NCBI GenBank assembly: GCA_020635395.1
Contig: JACJZV010000001.1
Location: 1,364,001-1,428,000, forward strand
Length of the DNA stretch: 64,000 nt
DNA from: Flavobacteriales bacterium
GTDB lineage: Bacteria; Bacteroidota; Bacteroidia; NS11-12g; UBA9320
Direction: 5' to 3'
The position numbers and the translations under genes are program-made. This document shows positions 16,828 through 26,626 of the stretch, one piece after another; within the stretch, counting starts at the first letter, position 1; each line of letters begins with the position of its first letter. Below the pieces are notes generated by a model. It was not told the origin of the DNA and made no database searches. It was given only the letters and a program-made list of their open reading frames with translations.

Positions 16828-19329
16828 TTAATGAATAATCTGGACTTTAACAGTTAATGAATGGTTTTCATCCAACGTTCTTAAATAATATAGTCCATCA
16901 GGCAAATTTTCCAAATTCAATTCTATTTTTGATTCTCCTATACTGTTATCATAATTCATAAGTTCTTCTCCAACAGCACTAAATAGTATGATTTTCATGT
17001 TGGTTTTTGAGTCCGTTTCAATTATGATGATATTTTTTGTCGGATTGGGATAAATTTTGTAACCTTGGATTACATCTTCAGATAGTCCAACTGTTAATTC
17101 GAAGTTGGCAACGATAGTTCGATTTTCGTATGATTTGAATTTATAAATGTTTGAAGAAGAAATAACATTATTGTTCTCTTCCCAAGAAACAAATTTATAT
17201 TCTTTTTCAGGGGTTGCAACAAGTGTCACTTGATTACCACATCCTACCATTCCCGTTCCTGTAACGGTTCCTCCAATATTAGGTTTGACATTTACTATTA
17301 TGTTATAATTCTTAATGCTAAATCGAGCTACAATATTTCTATTTTTTGAAGCAAGAAGATTAAGTGTATCCTCAGTTCCAACTACCTGATTTAAATCAGA
17401 GTCAAACCATGAATCAAATTTATAGCAAGTGTCAGAAAGATGAGCTACAAGTTTGACAGTTGAGTCGCATAAATGTACGCCTCCTCCAATAACATATCCA
17501 GCCGATGGGATATTTGCATTTGTTTTAATTAAGTATTCACTTTTAACAAAATTAGCCACAATATTTATATCCGAGTTAACGGCTATTACCAAAGGATTGT
17601 TAAGTCCAATTGTATCTTTTCCTAATGTCCAGCATTTGAAAGTGTAACACGATTCTGGTGTTGCAGTAAAAGTTCGAACTGAGTCAGGATTGCAAGCGTA
17701 TATTCCAGAGCCTGAGACTATTCCTGAATTTATGGGATTAGACGACAAAAATACGGTAAAACTATCTTGAGAAAATTTAGCTATTATGGTGCTGTCTGAC
17801 GTAGCTGCAAATTTAAACAATGTATCTGAAGATATTAAGCTATCTGTTGAATACCACCCCAAAAAATGGTAACAAGACCCAGAAGGAACTGCTCTCAAAA
17901 TGACCGTAGAGTCTGCAATGTATTTACCGTTACCCCAAACTCTACCAGCGTTATCGTTATTCAAAAGGACTTGGATGTCATAATGTATGAAAGGGGATTC
18001 AAACGCTCCAATATCAACGGTGCCACCTTTAACCCTAGGTAAGTCTGATAAATCAAGAAGATAGGAAGATAGGTATGAATTGTTTCCAGAATTAACACAT
18101 ACAGAAGTACTTTTCAACATATAGTTGCATGAATCCATGAGACATGGAGCACTTTGATTACAAGGCATAATAAATTCAGGATCAGCATATTTGCAATTCG
18201 TGGCACCCTGAAGCGTGTCACCGTCAAACAAACAATTTCTAACCAACGGAGTTATGCTTGGATAAAGGTAGAAAATAGGCTTTGTACTTTCATTATCGTA
18301 AAATATGCAATTGGTGATTATCGTATAATCACTAGAGTATACGGCATAATTTGTTGATGATGAGTTATTTTTATTATTTGTGAATGTGCAGTTGGTGTAG
18401 GTAATTACATTGGTATTGAGTGACGTACTTGTATAAATGGCTGCACCCGATGTTTTGGCATAATTTCCAGCAAAAATAGAATTATAAATTGTTAGCATAC
18501 TCTCTGAGCCGTTGTCAATTGCCCCTCCATAGTCATTCGTTGCTGAATTACCATGAAATTTGCATCTATCAATATTTATGTTTGGTTGAAATGATGAAAT
18601 TGCACCACCTCTTCTAGCTGTGTTATTATAGAAATCACATTTGGTCAAGTATAAATTTCCAGCATTTACAAATATTCCGCCACCAAGAGCATTAGATGTA
18701 GAAGAATTTGATACATTATTTTTAACTACACAATTTAAAAGTCGAACCGTTGAAGATGTGCCATAAATCGCTATGGCTCCACCTCTCATATAGGTATAAT
18801 TATCAGAGAATTCACAATTTTCAAAATTTACTTTACCATTATCAATTCGAACAGCACCACCACCTATGGTTATTGTTGATCCGGCAGAAGTATTAGCATA
18901 TCCGTTAATAATCTTGAAGCCATTAATCATTATTGTACTGCTGTTATTCGATACCCTAATCACTGCCTTACAATTATCATTTGCGTAATTCGGAGTTCCA
19001 ATATCCCCATCCAAAATTGAAAAATTGTCAATAGGTCTGTCTTTGAAATTAGATTCTTTTCCTGTAAAACCACCGAATAGTTGAACCCCATTTGGGGGAA
19101 TAAAAGAGGAGGAGCTATTGCCTGAAGGTTTATATATTCCTTCCTTTACCCATATACTATCACCAGATTTATAATAATAAAATGCTGAATCAATTGAGGT
19201 AAAAGCATTCGTCCAAGAGGTTCCATTACCTGTTCCGGTAGCGTCTGAATCCACAAATAAAATCGATTGGCCAACTGATGCAAATACTGTGGAGAAAATT
19301 AAAATTAGAATGAAGAAAAATTTTTTCAT
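16828..19329 (-). CDS. Secreted beta-helix protein with InlB-like B-repeats and T9SS domain
   Basis: 833 residues. A signal peptide (MKKFFFILILIFS) is followed by a right-handed parallel beta-helix (about 25-450) of the polymorphic outer-membrane type, with words such as GGGAVRIDNG and NCEFSDN. Four tandem units of about 75 residues follow (about 455-750), each ending in an A-K/R/N-F strand with a GW or SW core, like the divergent InlB/Listeria-Bacteroides repeats. A T9SS type A sorting domain begins at IYPNPTKNI. Likely a surface adhesin or polysaccharide-binding protein; inference only. Confidence 0.8.
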   Translation of the reverse strand: MKKFFFILILIFSTVFASVGQSILFVDSDATGTGNGTSWTNAFTSIDSAFYYYKSGDSIWVKEGIYKPSGNSSSSFIPPNGVQLFGGFTGKESNFKDRPIDNFSILDGDIGTPNYANDNCKAVIRVSNNSSTIMINGFKIINGYANTSAGSTITIGGGAVRIDNGKVNFENCEFSDNYTYMRGGAIAIYGTSSTVRLLNCVVKNNVSNSSTSNALGGGIFVNAGNLYLTKCDFYNNTARRGGAISSFQPNINIDRCKFHGNSATNDYGGAIDNGSESMLTIYNSIFAGNYAKTSGAAIYTSTSLNTNVITYTNCTFTNNKNNSSSTNYAVYSSDYTIITNCIFYDNESTKPIFYLYPSITPLVRNCLFDGDTLQGATNCKYADPEFIMPCNQSAPCLMDSCNYMLKSTSVCVNSGNNSYLSSYLLDLSDLPRVKGGTVDIGAFESPFIHYDIQVLLNNDNAGRVWGNGKYIADSTVILRAVPSGSCYHFLGWYSTDSLISSDTLFKFAATSDSTIIAKFSQDSFTVFLSSNPINSGIVSGSGIYACNPDSVRTFTATPESCYTFKCWTLGKDTIGLNNPLVIAVNSDINIVANFVKSEYLIKTNANIPSAGYVIGGGVHLCDSTVKLVAHLSDTCYKFDSWFDSDLNQVVGTEDTLNLLASKNRNIVARFSIKNYNIIVNVKPNIGGTVTGTGMVGCGNQVTLVATPEKEYKFVSWEENNNVISSSNIYKFKSYENRTIVANFELTVGLSEDVIQGYKIYPNPTKNIIIIETDSKTNMKIILFSAVGEELMNYDNSIGESKIELNLENLPDGLYYLRTLDENHSLTVKVQIIH

Positions 19330-19497
19330 AATTGATAATAATTAAAACAAGAGCCAAAGTAAAAAAATAATTGTATTCTTTTTTAATTTTTTGTAATTTA
19401 TTTTATGTCGAAAGTAAAGGAGTATTGTTGACATGAGTACAACAAAGCATCGAATTTTCAAATCAACTAATCAACTTTTTGGTAGTTTTGCCCGTAG

Positions 19498-20886
19498 ATG
19501 ACACTTATAAAATCAATTTCAGGAATTCGGGGAACCATAGGTGGCAAACCGGATGATAATTTAACTCCGTTGGATGCCGTAAAATTTGCGGCGGCATTTG
19601 CCGAATGGCTTATAAATAAAAACGATGGAAATACGGTAGTAATTGGTCGCGATGCCCGATTAAGCGGTTCTATGATTTCTACATTGGTGGCACAAACCCT
19701 TGTGGGTATGGGCATGAATGTGATTGATTTGGGATTGAGCACAACACCTACCGTTGAGATGGCCGTGCCTAATTTGAACGCTGCCGCAGGTATTATTTTA
19801 ACCGCAAGTCACAATCCGGCTCAGTGGAATGCCCTGAAATTATTGAATAAAAAGGGTGAGTTTATTTCTGGTAAAGATGGAAAAGATTTGCTGGCCATTG
19901 CTGAGAAGGCGGAAATGAGTTTTGCGGAGGTGAACAAACTGGGAAGCATAACAACTGACAATACATGGATTGACAAACACATTGATTTGATTTTAAAATG
20001 TGAAGAGGTGAATGTGGAAGCCATAAAAAAGGCCAATTTTAAGGTTGTGGTTGATGGGGTGGCAAGCACCGGAGGTGTTGCTATACCTGCATTACTCAAA
20101 AAAATGGGGGTTGAAAATGTGGTGGAATTATATTGTGAACCTACAGGACATTTTCCGCACAACCCAGAGCCATTGGCCGAAAATCTTACGGAAATATCAA
20201 AAGTAGTGGTGGAGCAAAAAGCCGATTTAGGCATTGTGGTTGACCCGGACGTGGACAGACTTTGTTTTGTAATGGAAAACGGTGAAATGTTTGGGGAAGA
20301 ATATACGCTGGTGGCCGTTGCAGATTATTTGTTGGGCAGCAATCCCGGCAATACGGTTTCCAACTTGTCAAGCACACGGGCATTGAGAGATATAACCGAA
20401 AAGCATGGCGGAAAATATGAAGCAGCTGCAGTTGGTGAGGTAAACGTAGTTGAAAAAATGAAAGCAACGAACGCAGTAATCGGTGGAGAAGGAAATGGGG
20501 GAGTTATTTGGCCGAAACTACACTATGGACGGGACGCACTGGCTGGAACCGCATTGTTTTTGACCCATTTGGCCAATAAAAATTGCTCGATGACGGAACT
20601 GAAATCGCACTATCCGCAATATGAAATGTCGAAAAATAAGATAGAGCTGACAGCCGATATGAATATTGCCGAGATTCTTCAAAAAATGGGAGAGAAGTAT
20701 GCCCACGAAAACTGCAACACCATTGACGGTTTAAAAATTGATTTTTCGGAGGAATGGGTGCATCTGAGGCCGTCAAATACCGAACCCATAATTCGCATTT
20801 ATGCAGAAAGTAAATCAGCAAAAAATGCCGCAGAATTAACGGAGAGGATAAAATCAGAGGTGTTGTCAATTGCCTCAAAACATTGA
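19498..20886 (+). CDS. glmM: Phosphoglucosamine mutase (alpha-D-phosphohexomutase)
   Basis: A 462-residue cytosolic enzyme converting glucosamine-6-phosphate to glucosamine-1-phosphate for peptidoglycan and lipid A. Motifs in order: SGIRGTIGG start; catalytic serine loop TASHNPAQWN (about 101-110); metal-binding DPDVDRL (about 244-250); sugar-binding GEGNGGV; phosphate-binding RPSNTEP near the C-terminus. Phosphomannomutase/phosphoglucomutase is the alternative within the superfamily; the TASHNPAQWN variant fits Bacteroidota GlmM from memory. TAGTTTTG at 19483-19490 may be a -7 element placing the transcript start almost on the ATG. Confidence 0.85.
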   Translation: MTLIKSISGIRGTIGGKPDDNLTPLDAVKFAAAFAEWLINKNDGNTVVIGRDARLSGSMISTLVAQTLVGMGMNVIDLGLSTTPTVEMAVPNLNAAAGIILTASHNPAQWNALKLLNKKGEFISGKDGKDLLAIAEKAEMSFAEVNKLGSITTDNTWIDKHIDLILKCEEVNVEAIKKANFKVVVDGVASTGGVAIPALLKKMGVENVVELYCEPTGHFPHNPEPLAENLTEISKVVVEQKADLGIVVDPDVDRLCFVMENGEMFGEEYTLVAVADYLLGSNPGNTVSNLSSTRALRDITEKHGGKYEAAAVGEVNVVEKMKATNAVIGGEGNGGVIWPKLHYGRDALAGTALFLTHLANKNCSMTELKSHYPQYEMSKNKIELTADMNIAEILQKMGEKYAHENCNTIDGLKIDFSEEWVHLRPSNTEPIIRIYAESKSAKNAAELTERIKSEVLSIASKH

Positions 20887-21272
20887 AAATTGCTCATACA
20901 GAAATTATTCTTTTTGTAGCTAACCAGCAGGTTTCAACAGATTTTTATGGCAGCCTTCTGGGTAAAGAACCTGTCTTGAATGTGGAGGGGATGACAGAGT
21001 TTATGTTATCTGCCCACTGCACGTTGGGGTTAATGCCCAATGATGGTATTTATCGGTTGTTGGGCAATAAAATTGAACACCCCACAAAGGCGGGAAAAAC
21101 ACCACGCTGCGAACTCTATTTGTATGTCGAAAATTTGGAAGAAATGGTGGAGCGAGCCATTGCCATTGGAGCCAAATTAGTGAACGAAACAAAAATTAGA
21201 GATTGGGGCGATACGGTTTGTTACCTGCAGGATCCCGATGGGCACATCATTGCATTAGCCCGCAAAAATTAA
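20883..21272 (+). CDS. VOC-family (glyoxalase/bleomycin-resistance fold) protein
   Basis: 129 residues in a single VOC domain of paired beta-alpha-beta-beta-beta units: HTEIILFVANQQVSTDFYGSLLG at the start and the closing metal-ligand strand LQDPDGHIIALA. The only good start is a TTG at 20883 whose last bases overlap the glmM TGA, pointing to translational coupling. The fold covers lyases, dioxygenases and antibiotic-binding proteins; the substrate is not inferable. It converges with the DUF5723 gene, overlapping by four bases at the 3' ends. Confidence 0.75.
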   Translation: MKIAHTEIILFVANQQVSTDFYGSLLGKEPVLNVEGMTEFMLSAHCTLGLMPNDGIYRLLGNKIEHPTKAGKTPRCELYLYVENLEEMVERAIAIGAKLVNETKIRDWGDTVCYLQDPDGHIIALARKN

Positions 21273-22684
21273 TTTTTTGTCTTCTCTTTCTTCTCTCTGT
21301 CTTTTCTACCCTGGGTAATGTTTATACCGGTTCTTAAACTTAGCGTATTTACTTGTGTAGGCCAAAAAACGCTCAATAAATTGTCGGAAACCAAATAAAA
21401 TTGGAGGAATCCCAAATTTAAAGACACGCCTAAACCTGCATTAACAAATGAATTATTGGCCACGGAGTAGCTAATAGAAGTGGCAAAAACATTGGTAAGT
21501 TTTGTGTTGGCACTAAGGGTAAAGGCCGGGTAAAAACTTCTATTGACCACCTGGCCGTAAAAAAGAGCCCCAACATCAAAGTTTTTCAATAAGTTATAAT
21601 TTGCACCAAGATAAAATTCGCCAAAAAGGCCAGTATGAAAAGTGTTGGTATTTGAGGTTAAATTAAAAATAGAAATGAGGGTATCCTTCAATTCTTCTTT
21701 GTCAGTTTCAAACTGATTCTTGTCATAATTAAAGGCATCGTCCATTTGAATTCCTTCAAACCTATATTGTGCTCCCGGATTTTTTGATACCCATGAAATG
21801 TTGTTTTTGTTCCATTTTATTCTACCCAAATTAAGCACCGAACCGCTGAGGGTAATTTTTTCGGTGGGTTTGAATTGTGCTCCCAAATCAATGCCCCAAC
21901 CCCGATTACTGGGCTTAAAGAGGCTGCCCACCATGTCTCCCACATTGGCGGTTTGCACGGATATATTTGAACCATTTATCAAATCCAAGCCAGCCAAACT
22001 TTGAAAAGAATTTGCGGCGTTTATTTCAATGTCAGAGGCAAGTGTATAGTCAAATGTGTTGGGGTCTGTATGAAATGTAATGTCAGATTTGGCGGTTTGA
22101 AGCACATAAAGCCCTTTAATGGCTCTAATTCTTCCGCCTACTCTAAGTTTGTCTTTTATGGGTTCCAAACTTAAACCTAAACCCAAATCGACATACGAAA
22201 GTAAATTAGCCTTAAAACCATAATTGAATGTTCTGTCTAAATTATCGCCGCCATTTCCTTGAGCAAGAAAAGCAAACAAATCGCCTGGAAAACTGACGGC
22301 GGTATTTGTTTTTATACCTGAATTGACAAACAAATATCCTTTAGGAATTTTAAACCCAAAGCACATTAAATCCATTCCGTAGTTTATAAAAAGTTTGTTA
22401 TCCTTTTTAAAACTTTTGCTAAATTCGGTTGCATCAAATATGATACCCGAGTCGGTTTTAATCATCGCATCGTTCACATCTTTCAATACAAACGATGAGA
22501 ACCCCGCCCCAATGGTGTTTGAGGTAAGAAATGGAAAACCAATATAAACCTTGGCATCGCTCGGAGTAGCCGGATTGGCATAAAATCTTTGCGGAACGGT
22601 TTTCATATTATATAGGGTCATGTTGTTTTGTCCCAATAGGGGCATATAACCCAAAACGAAAAGTGCTATTAAAATCTTCTTCAT
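21269..22684 (-). CDS. DUF5723-like outer-membrane beta-barrel protein
   Basis: 471 residues with a signal peptide (MKKILIALFVLGYM, cleavage after LLGQ) and a repetitive alternation of hydrophobic and polar residues typical of outer-membrane beta-barrels. An early NPATPSDAKVYIGFP stretch is typical of the DUF5723 family in Bacteroidota. Function unknown. It starts one base into the stop codon of the upstream lipoprotein gene (TAATG), so the two are very likely co-translated and may form one envelope complex. Confidence 0.75.
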   Translation of the reverse strand: MKKILIALFVLGYMPLLGQNNMTLYNMKTVPQRFYANPATPSDAKVYIGFPFLTSNTIGAGFSSFVLKDVNDAMIKTDSGIIFDATEFSKSFKKDNKLFINYGMDLMCFGFKIPKGYLFVNSGIKTNTAVSFPGDLFAFLAQGNGGDNLDRTFNYGFKANLLSYVDLGLGLSLEPIKDKLRVGGRIRAIKGLYVLQTAKSDITFHTDPNTFDYTLASDIEINAANSFQSLAGLDLINGSNISVQTANVGDMVGSLFKPSNRGWGIDLGAQFKPTEKITLSGSVLNLGRIKWNKNNISWVSKNPGAQYRFEGIQMDDAFNYDKNQFETDKEELKDTLISIFNLTSNTNTFHTGLFGEFYLGANYNLLKNFDVGALFYGQVVNRSFYPAFTLSANTKLTNVFATSISYSVANNSFVNAGLGVSLNLGFLQFYLVSDNLLSVFWPTQVNTLSLRTGINITQGRKDREKKEKTKN

Positions 22685-24327
22685 TATTTTTTAGTATCAA
22701 TTAGAACCGAACCTTTTGCATGCACACCCACTTTTAGCTCAATACCATAAGTGTCTAAAAACTTCACATCGGGTAGCGAGGTGCCATTTTTTGTAGTGTT
22801 TAATTTGGCTTTTAGTTGAATTTGGTTGGCATTTTGAATTGCCTGAAACCTTGCTCGGTCTATTTTTATATCAAAGGTGTAGTATTTTGGTGTGGTAATG
22901 CCATTGGAACCAACTGTTGCAGCTTTCAAAATTTTACTGTCAATGGCAAATGCCGAGTCTAAAATGGTGTTAGAGACACTGTCGGCAAAATACACTTGAA
23001 AATCTACATCAACCGGAAAATCATTGGTAATGCCCAATCGAAGGGTAGCCCATTCCAACTCTTTAATGTCTTCAAACTCTTGGGTTAAAGGCAGGCTGTG
23101 TAGCAATACAAAACCATCGGCTGAACCATATAGAGGAATATCCACGTCAACAGCAATATCAAGTTGACTGTTGTAGGTAATAAAGTTTCGACTTGTGGTG
23201 CCATTGGGGTTAACCTTACCACCATAGCTGTATATCAACTTGTTTGGAACATTGCGAACCAAATCGGATAAATTACTATTTGACTTGTTGAGTTCGAATG
23301 AATCAATTTTGGTTTGACCAATTTCAGATTTAGAAGGAACGGGAATTACCAAAGGATCAGGGAATCCAGTGGCAGTAACTTTATTGCCCGAATTTGAATA
23401 GGTTGAAATTTCATTGATTTTGGCTTCAACTGGTATTCCATAAGAATTAGAAATAATAAACCGGATTCGGGGTTCGGCCAAATTGAACATTACATCTTTT
23501 ACACTTGGATCCAATCCTTTAAATACATCAAAAACAAGCGTATCAGGAGTGCCGGGTGAAATATCTTTTTCGCCAACATAGCCGTATAGTACATCATATT
23601 CATTAAAAACAAAATCAGATACAAAGTCTATTTTGTTTAAAGTGGAAACTGGATTGTTGCCTACTTTGGTTATTTCCACATTAAAAAATGCTCTTAGTTG
23701 GCTAAAGTTTTGTAATCCACTCTTTGTTAAGTCAAAAAAAGAACCGCTAAGGTTTGGATTGTTTTGCACGGTGGTGGGTACACTGCCAGTGTAGGGCATG
23801 TTAAAAACCAATTCAAGTGCTTGATTATTATTTAGTTTTATTGCCGGAATACTTACCGTAACCTTTACATCGTGCTGAAAATCAGATGTTAGACTGTTGG
23901 TCATTGCACATGATTTCATTAAAATACTATCTAACTCGGTACCTCCAATACCAAAATTGAAAATGGTATTAAACTGAAAATTGGTACTTCCAGTTGTTGT
24001 TAATTCGGCCACATGCACCGGAAGCAAATTCAAAGAACCTGTGTAATGTTGTGCAGGAATGCTGACTATTTCTTTTGCTTTTAAACTACCCAAATCGCCT
24101 CGATAGTGTAAATGAATCAAATTTTGGTCATCCACCTGAACGTAGGTGTTTGGCAATTGCTTTAAAAAATCAGCAATGGTAACCCTTGTTTTAATCAATG
24201 GTGCAGCAAATGCCGGATCGACAGATACTTGATTAACATTGGAAATGTTGTCTAAACTTTCCTCTAAATCTTTGAGACAAGAGGAAAATAGGAGTGAGGC
24301 TAAAAAGATAATTGATACGACTCTCAT
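22684..24327 (-). CDS. Hypothetical lipoprotein with beta-sandwich-like repeats
   Basis: 547 residues. The N-terminus is a lipoprotein signal (IIFLASLLFSSC, lipid-anchored cysteine at about residue 17). The rest is rich in beta-strand patterns with no motif I recognise. The overlap with the DUF5723 barrel gene suggests a functional pair at the outer membrane. It starts 63 bases after the trxB stop region, on the same strand, with no clear terminator between. Confidence 0.65.
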   Translation of the reverse strand: MRVVSIIFLASLLFSSCLKDLEESLDNISNVNQVSVDPAFAAPLIKTRVTIADFLKQLPNTYVQVDDQNLIHLHYRGDLGSLKAKEIVSIPAQHYTGSLNLLPVHVAELTTTGSTNFQFNTIFNFGIGGTELDSILMKSCAMTNSLTSDFQHDVKVTVSIPAIKLNNNQALELVFNMPYTGSVPTTVQNNPNLSGSFFDLTKSGLQNFSQLRAFFNVEITKVGNNPVSTLNKIDFVSDFVFNEYDVLYGYVGEKDISPGTPDTLVFDVFKGLDPSVKDVMFNLAEPRIRFIISNSYGIPVEAKINEISTYSNSGNKVTATGFPDPLVIPVPSKSEIGQTKIDSFELNKSNSNLSDLVRNVPNKLIYSYGGKVNPNGTTSRNFITYNSQLDIAVDVDIPLYGSADGFVLLHSLPLTQEFEDIKELEWATLRLGITNDFPVDVDFQVYFADSVSNTILDSAFAIDSKILKAATVGSNGITTPKYYTFDIKIDRARFQAIQNANQIQLKAKLNTTKNGTSLPDVKFLDTYGIELKVGVHAKGSVLIDTKK

Positions 24328-24389
24328 AAGAGTCGCAAGTTAGGAAATAGATATATAATCTATTGTAATATCTTCTTCAAAAAAAAGTA

Positions 24390-25334
24390 TTAGATATGCT
24401 TGGCAGCCAAATACCGCTCTGCATCCAAGGCAGCCATACACCCGCTTCCGGCAGCAGTAACGGCTTGTCTGTATATTTTATCTTGGGCATCGCCGCAGGC
24501 AAATACACCCTCCACATTTGTATAGGAGCTGTTGGGTTTTGTAATAATATATCCCTGCTCATCCAAGTCGATAAACTCCTTAAAAATAGAGGTGTTAGGC
24601 GTATGGCCTATGGCCACAAAAAAACCGCTAATTGGCAGTTCTCTTGTTTGTCCAGTTTTTGAATTTTTAACCCTAACGGCGTTAACTTCGTTTTCGCCCA
24701 AAATCTCATCGGTTTCGGTATCAAACAGAATCTCGATATTTGGTGTATTCATCACGCGATGTTGCATGGCCTTGCTGGCACGCATCTCATCTTTGCGAAC
24801 AAGCATATACACCTTGTTGCAAATTTTGGCTAAATAGCTGGCTTCTTCGGCGGCGGTGTCTCCGGCACCTACAATGGCCACATCCAATCCTCGATAGAAA
24901 AAGCCATCGCAAACTGCACAAGCAGAAACACCGCTTCCGTTTAGTCTCATCTCGCTTTCAATGCCCAACCACTTGGCCGATGCACCGGTAGAGATTATGA
25001 CTGTTTCTGCATGAATTTCTTTATCATTATCAACCCACAATGTATGAGGAGTTCCTTTAGAAAAGTCCACTTTTGTTATCATCCCAAAACGCACATCGGC
25101 ACCCAATCGAACCGCTTGTTTTTTGAAGTTTTCCATCATTTCAGGACCCATAATTCCGTCTGGGTATCCTGGATAATTTTCGACATCGGTGGTAATGGTA
25201 AGTTGTCCGCCTGGTTGCATTCCTTCATACAATACAGGTTTCATATCAGCTCTTGCTGCATAAATAGCCGCAGTATATCCGGCAGGGCCGCTGCCAATAA
25301 TCAAACATTCAACTTTTTCTATGTTTTCTGACAT
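24390..25334 (-). CDS. trxB: Thioredoxin reductase
   Basis: A 314-residue NADPH-FAD enzyme that keeps thioredoxin reduced in the cytosol. FAD motif GSGPAGYTAA near residue 14; redox-active CAVCDG at about 138-143; NADPH motif GAGDTAAEEA; C-terminal GVFACGDAQD. Length is normal for low-molecular-weight TrxR. Start at ATG 25334 (MSENIEKV) is chosen over an ATG six codons upstream that adds an unconserved tail. Confidence 0.95.
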   Translation of the reverse strand: MSENIEKVECLIIGSGPAGYTAAIYAARADMKPVLYEGMQPGGQLTITTDVENYPGYPDGIMGPEMMENFKKQAVRLGADVRFGMITKVDFSKGTPHTLWVDNDKEIHAETVIISTGASAKWLGIESEMRLNGSGVSACAVCDGFFYRGLDVAIVGAGDTAAEEASYLAKICNKVYMLVRKDEMRASKAMQHRVMNTPNIEILFDTETDEILGENEVNAVRVKNSKTGQTRELPISGFFVAIGHTPNTSIFKEFIDLDEQGYIITKPNSSYTNVEGVFACGDAQDKIYRQAVTAAGSGCMAALDAERYLAAKHI

Positions 25335-25439
25335 TTTTCTATTTTGAGGCAAAAATAATTTAATCTAAAAAAGGGATAAAACTTTGTCGTTCGTATATTT
25401 TGATATGCAAATTGACAGAATTTATAAAACTTGATAGTT

Positions 25440-25481
25440 ATAGTTGTATGAAATCGGTTTTGAACGATTTCCTGCAACTAT
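25440..25481. other. Interrupted hairpin between queA and trxB
   Basis: ATAGTTG (25440-25446) and AAATCG pair with CGATTT and CAACTAT (25475-25481), leaving a 4x4 internal loop and an 8-base apical loop. It lies just past the queA stop. A T-run of terminator type is missing, so it may be an attenuating or mRNA-stabilising structure or chance. Confidence 0.35.
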
Positions 25482-25487
25482 TTGGGG

Positions 25488-26537
25488 CTAAATTATTAAC
25501 AAAGCATCGCCATAGCACAAAAAGCGATATTCGTTTTTAATGGCTTCTTCGTAAACCGAACGAGTAAATTTAACACTATCCATAAAGGCCGCGGTCAACA
25601 TCATTAAGGTTGATTCTGGTTGATGAAAACCTGTTAAGAATGCATTGGCAATTCTGAAATTGTGCGGAGGAAACAAAAATTTGTCGGTCCAACCTTCGGC
25701 AGGGTTCAAATTACCAAAAGCAGAAACCGAAGATTCTATTCCTCTCATAACGCTACTGCCCACGGCACAAACCCGTTTTCTATTTTCTTTGGCTTTATTA
25801 ACAACCGCCGCAACGTCTGCCGAAATGCTGAAATTTTCAGAATCCATTTTATGTTTGGTTAAGTCTTCTACTTCAACAGTTCGAGCAGTTCCAAGACCAA
25901 TGTTAAGATTCATTTTGGCAAACTCAACCCCTTTAATTTCTAATCTCATCATTAATTCGCGGGTAAAATTAAGCCCCACTGCTGGTGGTGCAATGGCTCC
26001 TTCAGTGCTTGCAAAAATGGTTTGATACCGATCGCGATCATCTTCGTTTACTTCTCGCTCTATATAACGTGGAAGCGGAGTTTCACCAATTCTGTCAATT
26101 ACGGTTTTAAAGTCATCACTTGTTCCGTCAAACAAAAAGCGGATGGTTCTTCCTCTTGATGTGGTGTTGTCAATTACTTCGGCCACCAAATCATCATCTC
26201 CAAAAAAGAGTTTATTGCCTACTCTTATTTTTCTGGCCGGATCTACCAAGACATCCCAAAGTTTTAGTTCAGGATTCAATTCTCTCAATAAAAACACCTC
26301 TATACGGGCTCCGGTTTTTTCTTTATTGCCATATAGGCGAGCCGGAAAAACCTGTGCATCATTCAAAATCATAACATCTCCTTCATCAAAAACATCAAGA
26401 ATGTCACGAAATTGTTTATGCTCTATGGTTCGCTCTTTGCGGTTAACAACCATCAATTTTGCGTCACCTCTGTATCCGCGTGGTTCTTGTGCAATAAGTT
26501 CTTTAGGAAGCTCGAATCGAAATTTTGAAAGTTTCAT
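25488..26537 (-). CDS. queA: S-adenosylmethionine:tRNA ribosyltransferase-isomerase
   Basis: A 349-residue enzyme transferring the ribosyl moiety of SAM to preQ1 in tRNA, making epoxyqueuosine. Motifs typical of QueA: FRFELPKELIAQEPR at the start, HKQFRDI, VGNKLFFG, QTIFASTEGAIAPPAVGLNFT and MHxNIGLGTARTVEV-like sequence (here MNLNIGLGTARTVEV). Full length with a normal start. The gene upstream on the same strand, mscS, ends 90 bases away. Confidence 0.93.
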   Translation of the reverse strand: MKLSKFRFELPKELIAQEPRGYRGDAKLMVVNRKERTIEHKQFRDILDVFDEGDVMILNDAQVFPARLYGNKEKTGARIEVFLLRELNPELKLWDVLVDPARKIRVGNKLFFGDDDLVAEVIDNTTSRGRTIRFLFDGTSDDFKTVIDRIGETPLPRYIEREVNEDDRDRYQTIFASTEGAIAPPAVGLNFTRELMMRLEIKGVEFAKMNLNIGLGTARTVEVEDLTKHKMDSENFSISADVAAVVNKAKENRKRVCAVGSSVMRGIESSVSAFGNLNPAEGWTDKFLFPPHNFRIANAFLTGFHQPESTLMMLTAAFMDSVKFTRSVYEEAIKNEYRFLCYGDALLII

Positions 26538-26626
26538 CAGATATTTTTACGTCGAATTTTAAAAGCCCGCAAAGGTAAAATTTTATACTATATCCAATTA
26601 TTCCTTCTTTTATTTTTTTAGCACCC

